Shown here in pieces: positions 55,065 to 64,000 of a DNA stretch of 64,000 nucleotides. The notes under the pieces are model-generated. The model was not told the origin of the DNA. It searched no databases and was given only the letters and a program-made list of their open reading frames with translations. The translations under genes and the position numbers were made by a program. The stretch's first letter is position 1. Each line of letters starts with the position of its first letter. This stretch comes from Robertkochia aurantiaca (GTDB taxonomy: Bacteria; Bacteroidota; Bacteroidia; Flavobacteriales; Flavobacteriaceae), in NCBI RefSeq assembly GCF_020166495.1, contig NZ_JAINZS010000004.1:62001-126000 (forward strand), written 5' to 3'.

Positions 55065-56143
55065 GATGGATCTAATAGCGGGAGTTCAACACCAAACTCC
55101 TCATCATTACTGTAAATCTTAATTTCTTTATCTGCCAAATGCTGATAGCGAGAACTGATATTTGATAATCCGGTCCTGGTAGAGACTACCTTTTCCTTTC
55201 TCAGCTGCAGATTATTAAGCACTTTCAGGTTTTCTGAATCTGCAGTAATACTAACTTCTAAGGGCCTCTTTTTGGTCGCTATGTTATGCTTTAAGGCGTT
55301 TTCCACTAAAAGCTGAAGGGAACCCGCAGGAATCTTCCTGTTCATCGCAGATTCGGGAATATCAAAAGAAAAATGCACTGTGTTCCCAAACCGGGTTTCC
55401 AGGAGAAATATATAATCTTTCACCAGTTTGAGCTCCTCTTTTACGGTAATCAATGGATTTCTATCAAAAGTCAAAAAAGATCGATACAGCTCCGAAAGCT
55501 TGTTGACAAATAACTCAGCCTTATCTGAGTCACGTTTGATCAAGGTTGACAATACATTGAGACTATTAAAGAGAAAATGTGGCTTCACATTGTTTTTAAG
55601 ATTCTGTAATTCGGTACGAATCTGCTCTCTTTGCAACCGGGCATTTCGCAATAATTCCTTCTCCAGTAATTTCTGCTGTCTTTGCTTTTCTATGAAATAA
55701 TAAAAGAATAATGAAAGTGCAGAACAGGACACATAGGCAATTCTTATGTTGATATCCGGAAATTCAAAACCGGGTAAAAGCAAGGCCGCCGGCAGAACCA
55801 TCGTGAGCCAACTCAGAAATAAGGTCCCGGTAAAAAGCAATAAAAATTCAAGTGTAATTCGAATCCATGACTTTAACAGCTGAAACGTTTTACTATGAAC
55901 GAATCGGGTGAGTGCCGCCTGATATAAAAAGAGAGCCAGAACAAAGATCATGCTCATCGACATATCTTTATAGATCAGAACATTATCCAGATTCGAAACA
56001 AATCTTACAAAACCTTCCACCCCATGATTCAGGTAAATGAGTATCGAGTAAAGCAATAGACCTGTAGCCAGAGCAAAGCCGATCCGTTTCAAAATTTCCT
56101 TTACCGTTATGTTTTCAGGTTTATAATTTCTTTGAGTCTCCAT
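55061..56143 (-). CDS. LytS/YehU-type sensor histidine kinase
   Basis: The 360-residue kinase has four transmembrane helices in residues 20-150, a short coiled linker (IEKQRQQKLLEKELLRNARLQREQIRTELQNLK), and the His_kinase box KPHFLFNSLNVLSTL with phospho-His189. A HATPase segment follows with SLQLLVENALKHN and GLSNISSRYQ. There is no large external sensory domain, so the signal would be sensed in the membrane. It is cotranscribed with the LytTR regulator. Confidence 0.9.
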   Translation of the reverse strand: METQRNYKPENITVKEILKRIGFALATGLLLYSILIYLNHGVEGFVRFVSNLDNVLIYKDMSMSMIFVLALFLYQAALTRFVHSKTFQLLKSWIRITLEFLLLFTGTLFLSWLTMVLPAALLLPGFEFPDINIRIAYVSCSALSLFFYYFIEKQRQQKLLEKELLRNARLQREQIRTELQNLKNNVKPHFLFNSLNVLSTLIKRDSDKAELFVNKLSELYRSFLTFDRNPLITVKEELKLVKDYIFLLETRFGNTVHFSFDIPESAMNRKIPAGSLQLLVENALKHNIATKKRPLEVSITADSENLKVLNNLQLRKEKVVSTRTGLSNISSRYQHLADKEIKIYSNDEEFGVELPLLDPS

Positions 56144-56362
56144 TCATCACAGCTTAAGCAGGCAATTTTCAAACGAATATAACGATTAATCACAATCTGC
56201 AACTCTTTGATCTTTTCCCTCTAAAAACTTCATCAGTCTGAAATCCTATTTCATTCCTCTCTGATCCCATTTCACCTCAAACGCATTGCCGGGGCAGGCA
56301 ATATCAGGCAGTTTTGTCCTGTCAGCTGATCAAAAAACATTTTTAAAATTAAAAACAACGTG

Positions 56363-58789
56363 ATGGAAACTTTAATGAAAACAGCCTTATTAATACTCCT
56401 GCTATTGCTTGCCCAATTGGGTCTCGCACAAAGCAACGAACTCAACGGCCTGGTGGTCGATGATCAACAACAGTCTATTCCCTTTGCTAACATTTCGGTG
56501 TTGCAAGCCAGCGACTCTACCATGGTTACTGGCGGAACCACCGACATGGACGGAAAGTTCCGCATTCCTCTCAAGACAGAAGGAAAATTCATTTTACAAT
56601 GCAGTACCATAGGTTTCAGCACGGCCTATTCCCAGGCATTCATTCTGGATCAGCATTCAGGGCCCAAAGATTTCGGGGTTATTGCTCTGAAACCTGAATC
56701 TTATCAGCTTGATGAGGTCACCCTTACCGGGTCAAGACCCAATGTGGTTATGAAAGCCGATAAAATGGTCGTAAGGGTCGAAGGAACAGCCATGGCTGCC
56801 GGAACCTCTGCCTTAGAAGTAGTGGCCAAATCACCAGGCGTATGGATCGACCAGGAAGGGAATTTTCAAATAAACGGACGGAAAGGTGCAGAAGTTATGA
56901 TCGACGGTCGCCTTACCTATCTTTCTGCACAGGAACTTACCACCTTATTAGAGGGGATGCCTGCTGAAAACATCGAAGATATCGAGATCATCGCTAATCC
57001 TTCTGCTAAATATGATGCTGAAGGTACTGCCGGAATTCTCAATATTAACCTGAAAGAGAACACCCTCAGTGGTTTCAACGGAAGCGCCTATGCGGGATAC
57101 CAGTATAATGGGATCAACGTGTACAATACGGGAGTCACTCTGAACCATAAAAAAGGTAAATGGAATTCCTTTTTAAGTGCTGATATGGCCGGCAGAAATC
57201 GCTACAGAACAAACGAAACCTTCCGCAGCTTTAACGAAAACGGCGAAACAGCCATCATCAATCAGGACGGACGGGAAGACCGCAAACGCTTTGTTCCATC
57301 GATCAGAATCGGTACAGACTACAGCGTTAACGACAAGCATACCATCGGCGTGATGGCCAATATACTTTATCAAAACGGACATACCGATTGGAACAGCGAC
57401 CTGACACTTGATGATTTTGACGGAAGCACCACCCAGATCGAAGCCAGAAACAGAATGGATGATGAATTCGACAATTCAACGGTTAACCTTCACTACGAAG
57501 GAAAGCTGGATACCCTGGGAACGACCCTCTCTTCGGAGTTCGATTACGTAAGACTCAATAAACAGGTAGACTCCAGATTTACCAACACCTATACTTTCCC
57601 CGACAATTCCACAGATCAGGAAATCTTTGTTTCAGACAATGCTTCTGCATATGATATCCTGGCCGGACGTGCTGATCTTAGCCTGCCGTTAAGAAAAGGA
57701 GGGCTAATAGAAACAGGGGTGAAATTCAGCCGGGTGGAATCGGGCAGTGACCTCTATTTCTTCGAGCGCATAGGAGACAATAATGTAATCGATCCGGAAC
57801 GAAGCAATGAATTTTTATATGTCGAAGACATATTTGCAGCTTATGCGAGTTACAGCATGCGATTCAACGAGACGTGGAATCTTAAGGCAGGGCTGAGAGC
57901 TGAAAAAACCAAGGCACAAGGAACCTCACTGACCCTGGAGCAGGTTACAGACAGAGACTATCTGAATCTTTTCCCCAGTTTATTTCTGCAGCAGAATGTC
58001 TCTGAAAATTACTCGATCACCTATAATTACAGTCGCAGGATCATAAGACCGGATTATGACAGATTAAATCCTTTCATATTCTATATCGACCCTTTTACAT
58101 ACATCGAGGGAGATCCGAACCTGAGACCACAGTATTCTCACTCGTTCCAGCTAACACAGACACTGTTCAAGAAGTATAATATTATACTGGGAGCAGAGAA
58201 AGCCACCGATTATATTCTTGAGGTACCTGTACAGATGGAGGAAAGCAAGCAAACCGCCTATGCCGTAAGAAATATGGATAACTTCTATAATTACAGTGCA
58301 ACCCTTGTATTTCCCGTGAAGGTCACCTCCTTCTGGTCGATGAACAACAACGTGGTCGCTGCACAGCAGGAATATAATACCCAGACAGAAAACGGTTATC
58401 TTGAAAACAAACAATTCTTTTTCATGGCCCAATCGAACAATGTCATGAACCTGCCGGGAAATACCAGGTTCGAGGTGAACGCCGCCTACCAGGGTCCCAT
58501 GGCCTACGGAGTATATGAAGTCGGCAGTCAATGGTGGATCGATGCCGGAATAAAAAAGAGTTTTATGAACGATAAACTGGATCTGAGCCTGAGCGTCACC
58601 GATATTTTCAGAACAGCGGTATTAGATGTGACCACCACCATAAACAACAATGTGGCAGCCATGAGTCAGTATTTCGGTAACCGGTCTCTACGGGTTAATT
58701 TGAGGTACAACTTCAGTAAAGGGAAAGATTTTAAGAGCAGCGAACGAAAATCTGACCTGGAGGAGTTGAAGCGAGCAGGAGGCAAATAA
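56363..58789 (+). CDS. TonB-dependent outer-membrane receptor (outer-membrane beta-barrel family)
   Basis: The 808-residue protein has a signal peptide (LLLAQLGLAQ), a carboxypeptidase-regulatory-like domain (LNGLVVDDQQQSIPFANISV, DMDGKFRIPL), a plug (TLTGSRPNVVMKADKMVV, INGRKGAEVMIDG, IEIIANPSAKYDAEGTAGILNI) and a 22-strand-type barrel. This subgroup is not SusC-like and has no SusD partner. The ligand is unknown; metal-chelate or small-molecule uptake are possible. ATG 56363 is chosen over GTG 56360. It is divergent from the LytTR two-component genes, and a terminator follows. Confidence 0.88.
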   Translation: METLMKTALLILLLLLAQLGLAQSNELNGLVVDDQQQSIPFANISVLQASDSTMVTGGTTDMDGKFRIPLKTEGKFILQCSTIGFSTAYSQAFILDQHSGPKDFGVIALKPESYQLDEVTLTGSRPNVVMKADKMVVRVEGTAMAAGTSALEVVAKSPGVWIDQEGNFQINGRKGAEVMIDGRLTYLSAQELTTLLEGMPAENIEDIEIIANPSAKYDAEGTAGILNINLKENTLSGFNGSAYAGYQYNGINVYNTGVTLNHKKGKWNSFLSADMAGRNRYRTNETFRSFNENGETAIINQDGREDRKRFVPSIRIGTDYSVNDKHTIGVMANILYQNGHTDWNSDLTLDDFDGSTTQIEARNRMDDEFDNSTVNLHYEGKLDTLGTTLSSEFDYVRLNKQVDSRFTNTYTFPDNSTDQEIFVSDNASAYDILAGRADLSLPLRKGGLIETGVKFSRVESGSDLYFFERIGDNNVIDPERSNEFLYVEDIFAAYASYSMRFNETWNLKAGLRAEKTKAQGTSLTLEQVTDRDYLNLFPSLFLQQNVSENYSITYNYSRRIIRPDYDRLNPFIFYIDPFTYIEGDPNLRPQYSHSFQLTQTLFKKYNIILGAEKATDYILEVPVQMEESKQTAYAVRNMDNFYNYSATLVFPVKVTSFWSMNNNVVAAQQEYNTQTENGYLENKQFFFMAQSNNVMNLPGNTRFEVNAAYQGPMAYGVYEVGSQWWIDAGIKKSFMNDKLDLSLSVTDIFRTAVLDVTTTINNNVAAMSQYFGNRSLRVNLRYNFSKGKDFKSSERKSDLEELKRAGGK

Positions 58790-58813
58790 GCTGTTTTTAT
58801 GTCTCCCATCACG

Positions 58814-58838
58814 CCCCCGGCTATGCCGGGGGTTTTGG
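58814..58838 (+). terminator. Terminator after the TonB-dependent receptor
   Basis: CCCCCGGC (58814-58821) pairs with GCCGGGGG (58825-58832) around a TAT loop and is followed by TTTTGG. A short T run makes it moderate in strength. Confidence 0.7.
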
Positions 58839-58878
58839 TATTTACTAAAAGTGAGGTACTTGCTAACCCCCTTCTCAC

Positions 58879-60084
58879 TCAGAAAGAAATATCCCATTGA
58901 ACACGCACCCGCACTTCATCTGTAACCGGAAAGGTAGGGCCCTCCAGTTCAAACCAGGTAACTTCGGCGGTAAGCTTATTGCGATGACCGGCAAAGAACC
59001 AATTTAAACCGAAACCAAGTTCCTTATGAAGATTATCTATTATACGTTCTTCAGGAGTATACCATGCATAACGGGCCGCTATCTCAAGAGGCTCAGGGAT
59101 AAACCCCCAGGCCTGATGCAAAAAATACCCAGCCTGCAAATAACTTCCCTCTAATACCGTGGTCTGACCAAGCACCCGATCCTGAATTTCTTTATAGTGG
59201 GACTCATGCTGCCAGGAAAAGCCACGGTACATAAAAGCAGTTTCAAGCATTAGCTGGTTCACCCTGTACTGACCTTCGACCCCATCTTCAAATCCGACTA
59301 ATTGTCCGCCTCCTGACGTGGAGAACCGAGTATAAGGACTTCGGTTGGTCACCCCTGCAAAAGCTATGATACCTTCCGGCTTTTTTGTAATGGATAGATC
59401 AGATCCTGTAAAACCCAACTCCCTGCCAAAAACATTCCACTGCAACCTTCCCACGTACATAAGGTGCTCATCGTCATTAGAAGAATTCCCCCTTCCCGTC
59501 CCGGTAAGAACTGAGATATTATAACTCAGGTCAAACAAGCGCTCCGGAAAGATTCTGCCATAAACCTCCACCCCCTGCTGCCGGTCAACCGTAAAGGGTC
59601 TGTTGATAATCGATCGGTCAACCAGCTGTTGTTTCCCCGAAGAGATCACACGTTCTCTTGTGAAGTATGTCTTCCACTGCCCTACCTTAAATTTTAAGAA
59701 ATCCCATTTCTCGATCATCACCCGAAAATCGAGCAGATTTCCTCCCACCACATCATATTCCCAGTAGTATTTCAACCAGGGTTTGTAGGCGTGTCCGCCG
59801 ATCTTCAAACGGGCCCTGTTCACTTCAAAAACATGGGTTTGAGTGTCCTGAAAATCTTCAAAGGTGATCGGATCCTGATCCTGGGGGTAAGCATATCTGA
59901 ATTGTAATCGCGATTCGATTTGCAGCAGAAACCGGTCATCAGCAGACCTGAATTGAAATCCCTTATTGGTATATTGAAACTGCCGGTCGGCTGATTCCTG
60001 TGCTGACAAGTGACAATCCAGGAGCCCTAAGGCAAAGACCAGGCAGAAACAAAAAGACTGTTGTATGGCAAGCCTGAAAATCAT
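58879..60084 (-). CDS. OprP/OprO-like porin
   Basis: The 401-residue protein has a signal peptide (LLDCHLSAQ) and about 16 amphipathic strands of the phosphate-selective porin O/P family (FEVNRARLKIGGHAYKPWLKYYWEYD, GVEVYGRI, ARYAWYTPEERIIDN). It ends in an aromatic (VRVQWDISF). Members are anion-selective. It lies 62 bases downstream of a formate/nitrite transporter, so the two may form an uptake route for small anions. ATG 60084 is used over an in-frame TTG two codons upstream. Confidence 0.86.
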   Translation of the reverse strand: MIFRLAIQQSFCFCLVFALGLLDCHLSAQESADRQFQYTNKGFQFRSADDRFLLQIESRLQFRYAYPQDQDPITFEDFQDTQTHVFEVNRARLKIGGHAYKPWLKYYWEYDVVGGNLLDFRVMIEKWDFLKFKVGQWKTYFTRERVISSGKQQLVDRSIINRPFTVDRQQGVEVYGRIFPERLFDLSYNISVLTGTGRGNSSNDDEHLMYVGRLQWNVFGRELGFTGSDLSITKKPEGIIAFAGVTNRSPYTRFSTSGGGQLVGFEDGVEGQYRVNQLMLETAFMYRGFSWQHESHYKEIQDRVLGQTTVLEGSYLQAGYFLHQAWGFIPEPLEIAARYAWYTPEERIIDNLHKELGFGLNWFFAGHRNKLTAEVTWFELEGPTFPVTDEVRVRVQWDISF

Positions 60085-60146
60085 TTTCAAGTTATATCAA
60101 TTAAATATTTCCATGGGTTTTGAGATATGGGGGCCGGAAACCGGCA

Positions 60147-60971
60147 TTAAAACCTTGGAGCAGACACGTCTCTCTTATTAGCTACAAAGGTGCCGTATTT
60201 CAATATGCCAACAAAAACCACTCCTCCCACTGCGTTTCCTGTTAGAGCCACGGCAAGAAAGACCAGATAGTTTAAGAAACTGATCCCGGGCACTTTTAAA
60301 AAGCCGACAAACATTTCAATATTCCCTACTATACTGTGATGCAGCCCGGCAATACTGATAATGAATGTGATGATATAAATCACCATGATCTTACCGAAAA
60401 TATTGGAAGTAGAGGTCGTGATCCAGGACAATAATCCCATTAGCCAACCTGCCAGCACGGCACTACCCAGGATCACCCAATAACTGTAATGCGAAACATG
60501 CAGGACCAACCCCTTTATACCTTCGTGTGAAATTACACCCAGTGAAATGCCAAGGTTAGACAACGCCCATCCTATAAAGCATCCGCCGACTATGTTCCCT
60601 GATATGACTATACCCCACAATTTGGCAAGTTCAGAAAGCGGTCTCTTTCCACTTAAAACAGGCAATGATAAAATAGAGGTCTGTTCGGTAAAAAGAAGGG
60701 ATTTAGCGAGAATCACCAGTATAAACCCAAAAGGGTATAAAAAGGCTGTTAAATAAGGTACGATCTCCTCCGGAAAGTATTTATGGAAGATCGTAAAGCC
60801 AATGACGACCATAAAAAAGGTAAAGCCAATTTCCAGACCTGCCATTAAAGCACTCAGAAAAGATGATACATTGTTTTTCCTGAAAGTTTCAAGGCCTTCG
60901 TATAACTGCCCGAGAAAAATATCATCATGATCCGGCTCTTCTTTCTCCTTTGGTTTTGACTCTTCACTCAT
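60147..60971 (-). CDS. Formate/nitrite transporter family channel
   Basis: The 274-residue protein has a charged cytosolic N-terminus (SEESKPKEKEEPDHDD) and six membrane helices with the FNT features AKSLLFTEQTSI, LWGIVISGNIVGG and LTGNAVGGVVFVG, including the conserved NxxGG repeats. It would transport small monovalent anions such as formate or nitrite at the inner membrane. The ATG at 60971 starts a family-like protein; a TTG four codons upstream is also in frame. Between it and the porin is a short GCCGG-AAA-CCGGC hairpin without a T run. Confidence 0.85.
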   Translation of the reverse strand: MSEESKPKEKEEPDHDDIFLGQLYEGLETFRKNNVSSFLSALMAGLEIGFTFFMVVIGFTIFHKYFPEEIVPYLTAFLYPFGFILVILAKSLLFTEQTSILSLPVLSGKRPLSELAKLWGIVISGNIVGGCFIGWALSNLGISLGVISHEGIKGLVLHVSHYSYWVILGSAVLAGWLMGLLSWITTSTSNIFGKIMVIYIITFIISIAGLHHSIVGNIEMFVGFLKVPGISFLNYLVFLAVALTGNAVGGVVFVGILKYGTFVANKRDVSAPRF

Positions 60972-61197
60972 CGGTTCAGGCAAGGTTTTAATTTTTATAA
61001 GTTAGGAGAATAAATGCGTTTCATCTAAATATGTCGATAATAATCGTCAAAATACACGATCACTACTAACCTCTCCTTTCGGCAAAATCCTTCAATGAAA
61101 ATGCCTGAAAGAAAAAAGGGACTAACCTTTTCACCCTCAGGGTTTCACAAAAGAATGACGTTCTCCGGAAAAGCAGAATCATTTTATTCAGCCTCTG

Positions 61198-62940
61198 CTA
61201 CGGAATCATCGCTATTCGCCCATCTCTTCGGTAAACCGTTTCCCCTTCCTTGATCGTCTCTATCACCTTAATATCTTTGAGGGCCATAGGCTCTACCTTA
61301 AGCGGGTTATTATCGAGTATGACGAGGTCAGCAAGCTTCCCTTTCGTAAGCGTACCTTTACGTTCTTCTTCAAAATGTTGCCAGGCACTCCATGCAGTGA
61401 TCGCTTTCAGGGCCTGATAAGGTGTAAGACTTTCGTCAGCACCGATTACATCTCCGCTTCTTGAGACCCTGTTCACTGTGGTGTGCATGACCATCATAAG
61501 GTTTGGCAAGGCAACCGGAGCATCGGTATGACTGGTGACAGGCACCCCTTTCTCGATGGCTGATCTAATCGGACTGATCTGCTGAGCCTTTTCCGGGCCG
61601 ATAATCTCCTTGTACCAGTCACCCCAGTAAAAAGTATGCATAGGGAAGAAAGAGGCTACCATATCGTATTTCTTCAAACTGTCTAACTGATCCATCCGCA
61701 CCAACTGCCCGTGTATCATGACCGTTCTGCGATCATCATTGCCATACTTTCCACCGGAGGCTCGTACGGCACGGATTAATTGATCGAGAGCCGCATCACC
61801 GTTGGTATGAGCCAGTAATTGCCAGTTATTGGCAAAGGCCGAATCAACAATGGCCTGCACCTTTTCGTCTTCCGGTATGGCGGGATATCCTTTATAACCC
61901 TGTTGCTGCCCGTCTGGCGGGAGGATGTAGGGTTCGGTTCTCCAGGCCGTTCGCCCTTGTGGTGAACCATCAAGGGTAAGTTTGACACCCCCTATTCGGT
62001 AATGATTTTTATACTTGTCACTATTCCATTCTGATCGCATGTACTGCGGAAAAGCGTAATCGATATAAGAGACCACATCCAGTTTAAGTTTACCCCGATC
62101 TGCATAATCTGCCAGTTGCTCATGATTTTGCATAGACCTCCCATCCTGAGCGGTGGTATATCCATAACTGAACGCCATTTCCTGTCCTTTATCAAGGTAG
62201 TAATCCACCCAATTTTGCTCTTTCGGACTCAATGCCACTATCATGGCAGGTATGGCGGCTAGTTCTTCCAATACACCATTCGGCTCTTCTGATTGTGCCA
62301 TCCTTCTGATAACCCCTCCTTCCGGGTTCTTACTGGAAGCATCATAACCGATGATTTCCAGACCTTTTGAATTGACCGCACAAAAATGACCGCTTATATG
62401 AGTGGCCATCACCGGTATTTCGCCTGAAACCTTATCGAGGTCTTCCCTGGTGGGATGGCGACCCTCTTTAAGAACAGCATCGTCATAACCCATTCCTATG
62501 ATCCAGCCATTGGTTTTATCAGTTCCATTTTCTTCGTGCCATTTTTTCAGCGTAGTGATCAGATCGTCTATGGTGTTTACACTCCCGTCGGGCTCGGCCA
62601 GTAAGTTAGCCACCACGGCCTGAGTGCCAAAATTTGAAAAATGCGCATGCCCGTCAATAAAACCAGGTAACAATGTCTGGCCTTGCAGGTCGACCCGGGT
62701 GGCATTTTCAAATTCATCCGGCACACTCTCCTCTGAACCTACATAAGCAATCGTATCCCTGTATGTGATAAGCACCTCTGCATATTGAGGTTCTTCTCCC
62801 TCCATGGTAATGATATCACCCCCGTGGTACAAAGTAGCTGTACCGGCCCCTGAACCATTGTTTGCAGAGGTCGACATAGCCTTTTTACAGGAATAGGAAA
62901 CCAGTAGTAATCCGATAAAAAAACTCCAGAATAATTTCAT
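61198..62940 (-). CDS. Amidohydrolase lipoprotein (YtcJ-like)
   Basis: The 580-residue protein has a lipoprotein signal VSYSC (Cys18), then an amidohydrolase barrel with metal-binding HxH in GFIDGHAHFSNFG (His98, His100). Further ligands lie in KLTLDGSPQG, LLAHTNGDAA, VMIHGQLVR and SHTDAPVALPN, all positions of YtcJ-like metal-dependent hydrolases. It likely acts in the periplasm on an amide or similar bond; the substrate is unknown. It is divergent from the exported aminotransferase gene. Confidence 0.85.
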   Translation of the reverse strand: MKLFWSFFIGLLLVSYSCKKAMSTSANNGSGAGTATLYHGGDIITMEGEEPQYAEVLITYRDTIAYVGSEESVPDEFENATRVDLQGQTLLPGFIDGHAHFSNFGTQAVVANLLAEPDGSVNTIDDLITTLKKWHEENGTDKTNGWIIGMGYDDAVLKEGRHPTREDLDKVSGEIPVMATHISGHFCAVNSKGLEIIGYDASSKNPEGGVIRRMAQSEEPNGVLEELAAIPAMIVALSPKEQNWVDYYLDKGQEMAFSYGYTTAQDGRSMQNHEQLADYADRGKLKLDVVSYIDYAFPQYMRSEWNSDKYKNHYRIGGVKLTLDGSPQGRTAWRTEPYILPPDGQQQGYKGYPAIPEDEKVQAIVDSAFANNWQLLAHTNGDAALDQLIRAVRASGGKYGNDDRRTVMIHGQLVRMDQLDSLKKYDMVASFFPMHTFYWGDWYKEIIGPEKAQQISPIRSAIEKGVPVTSHTDAPVALPNLMMVMHTTVNRVSRSGDVIGADESLTPYQALKAITAWSAWQHFEEERKGTLTKGKLADLVILDNNPLKVEPMALKDIKVIETIKEGETVYRRDGRIAMIP

Positions 62941-63080
62941 ATTTACAATTTATGCTTTATTCATCTTACCTGCAGCCAATTCGCCGAGGCAGAAACTAAT
63001 TTACTTATAATCATAACTTTAAAACTCCGGCATCGATAAAAGCATGCTGTTTTACGTTCAGAGGAGATAATGGGTTAGGG

Positions 63081-63107
63081 GATTAGTTATTGGAGATTAG
63101 TTATTGG
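63081..63107 (+). repeat. Duplicated GATTAGTTATTGG word
   Basis: GATTAGTTATTGG occurs at 63081-63093 and again at 63095-63107, separated by one A, giving a 14-base period. A decayed third copy (GGGTTGTTATTATT) may follow. Confidence 0.75.
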
Positions 63108-63198
63108 GGGTTGTTATTATTCCCCTAAAGTCGACTTCCCATAACCGAAAGCTTCATTTTCAAAGTTTCCATATTTCATCCCGCCATACCCTTATACC

Positions 63199-63230
63199 CT
63201 CATCACCTCATCACCTCATCACCTCATAAC
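63199..63230 (+). repeat. 8-base tandem repeat CTCATCAC x4
   Basis: CTCATCAC is repeated three times exactly (63199-63222) and once with one change (CTCATAAC, 63223-63230). Length variation by slippage is likely between strains. Confidence 0.8.
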
Positions 63231-63264
63231 TTGCCCGAAAGGATCATAGATTCTTTTTAAAATA

Positions 63265-63291
63265 TTGATATTCAATTATTTACTACCTTTA
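63265..63291 (+). promoter_or_regulatory. Possible promoter of the aminotransferase gene
   Basis: TTG (63265-63267), a 16-base spacer and TACCTTTA (63284-63291) resemble the Bacteroidota consensus with one mismatch and a spacer one base short. The start codon is 31 bases downstream. Confidence 0.3.
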
Positions 63292-63322
63292 TCAGATCAG
63301 CAACCGCTTAACCACAAAAACG

Positions 63323-64000
63323 ATGGACCGACGAAAATTTATCAACGCCTCAGGATTAACCCTGGGAGCAGCAACAATTCTTCCTTCCCTCCTGACGGGA
63401 AAAGAAACAGCCTACGCTAAGAATCCTGGCAACCCTTCACAGCTCTCTGAATCCGCTACCTGGTCCTGGGTACGGGAGCAATTTGAGCTGGATCACAGCC
63501 AAATTCAGATGGCCCAGATGTTACTGGCCTCACATCCGAAGCCGGTAAACGACGCCATAGAGAAGCATCGAAAGGCTTATAATCGGAGTCCGGCCATGTA
63601 CTGGGAAGAACATTTTATGACCGCAGAAAAGGTAGTGACTAAGGCTGCAGGAGCCTATATGAATGTTGATCCGGAAGAGATCGCGTTGACCGATAGCACC
63701 ACCATGGGAACCTCCCTTCTTTTTAACGGGATGAAGCTAAAGCCCGGAGACGAGGTCATACAGACCACACACGACCATTATGTCACCGATAAATCGGTGG
63801 AATTCGCTTGCGAAAAAAGCGGAGCCAGCTTTAAGCGTGTCGAGGAATATACCGATCCCCGCACGGTATCAGCCGAAGAGGTGACAGAAAAGCTCAGGTC
63901 AGCCATAACAGATAATACCAGGGTGGTTATGGTTACCTGGGTTCACAGCTGTACAGGAGTCAAGCTGCCTATAAGAGATATCGCTGAGATGATCGCTGAA
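63323..64000 (+). CDS. Class V aminotransferase with Tat-type signal, N-terminal part
   Basis: The gene begins at ATG 63323 and runs off the window; 226 residues are visible. It opens MDRRKFINASGLTLGAATIL, a twin-arginine signal (RRKF) with a hydrophobic stretch, so it should be exported folded. The mature part has the PLP fold-type I start (ALTDSTTMGTSLLFNGMKLKPGDEVI, DHYVTDKSVEF, VVMVTWVHSCTGVKLPI) typical of isopenicillin-N-epimerase-like class V aminotransferases. The PLP lysine lies beyond the edge. Its substrate is unknown. Confidence 0.85.
   Translation, partial: MDRRKFINASGLTLGAATILPSLLTGKETAYAKNPGNPSQLSESATWSWVREQFELDHSQIQMAQMLLASHPKPVNDAIEKHRKAYNRSPAMYWEEHFMTAEKVVTKAAGAYMNVDPEEIALTDSTTMGTSLLFNGMKLKPGDEVIQTTHDHYVTDKSVEFACEKSGASFKRVEEYTDPRTVSAEEVTEKLRSAITDNTRVVMVTWVHSCTGVKLPIRDIAEMIAE

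Larger units (their letters stand above)
62941..63322. other. Intergenic region with short tandem repeats
   Basis: This 382-base gap has no gene. It contains a duplicated 13-base word (63081-63107), a four-unit 8-base tandem repeat (63199-63230) and a possible promoter for the aminotransferase gene. There is no terminator or RNA structure I can name. Confidence 0.6.

Noticed and set aside
56285-56302. ATTGCC/GGCAAT inverted repeat before the TonB receptor as an operator
   Set aside because: The stem is only 6 bp and no second copy or promoter context supports regulation.
63199-63230. The CTCATCAC run as a CRISPR array
   Set aside because: Units are 8 bases, contiguous and without spacers; no cas gene is near.

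Overview
The window reads as a chromosome segment of a member of the Flavobacteriaceae (phylum Bacteroidota). Marker families support this: a SusC/SusD outer-membrane pair, the gliding lipoprotein GldJ beside murF, the type IX secretion protein PorV, a fused hypoxanthine phosphoribosyltransferase/adenylate kinase, many lipoproteins with a short LxxC lipobox, and TAnnTTTG -7 promoter boxes. Coding density is high, strands alternate in short operons, and several convergent gene pairs overlap at their stop codons. I see no rRNA, tRNA, insertion sequence, prophage or CRISPR array.

Layout. 1-9.0 kb: an uptake cluster with the C-terminal part of a SusC receptor, SusD, a GDGWNG-type lipoprotein, a large FG-GAP/ASPIC lipoprotein and a secreted unknown. 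9.1-23.2 kb: housekeeping and envelope genes, with rlmB, a rhomboid protease and rarA, then a minus-strand operon (radC, deacetylase-like, HAD phosphatase, lipoprotein, DUF5723 protein, unknown) and a second one (hpt-adk, obg, DUF4136, TPR, mpl). 23.3-34.9 kb: purK-purE, an M3 peptidase, a rhodanese, an ECF sigma/anti-sigma pair, a prenyltransferase-like protein, gcvP, and a KAS III-methyltransferase-glycosyltransferase module. 34.9-43.0 kb: a PafA-type phosphatase, MlaE/MlaF-type ABC genes, DUF389, manC, SprT-like, SDR and M28 peptidase. 43.1-51.1 kb: pdhC-pdhA, cdd and porV on the minus strand, facing away from gldJ-murF on the plus strand. 51.2-64 kb: accessory envelope genes, with a three-gene operon containing an aromatic-rich lipoprotein, a GH53 galactanase, a LytTR two-component system, a TonB-dependent barrel, a porin plus formate/nitrite transporter, an amidohydrolase and the start of an exported class V aminotransferase.

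Functional links. SusC/D and their lipoproteins would capture and import a macromolecular nutrient. GldJ and PorV belong to the gliding/type IX secretion machinery, but porU, their usual neighbour, is absent from the gap between them. PurK/PurE act together in purine synthesis and Hpt/Adk in salvage and nucleotide balance. PdhA/PdhC are two parts of pyruvate dehydrogenase. MurF and Mpl build and recycle peptidoglycan.

No clear new defence or mobile system was found. The points most worth following are the missing porU with a canonical promoter in front of porV, the paired AAACGTTT/CGTTTTGACAACA repeats upstream of gldJ, -7 boxes abutting start codons (possible leaderless mRNAs), the aromatic/Gly/Pro-rich lipoprotein operon, and the Tat-type exported PLP enzyme at the right edge.
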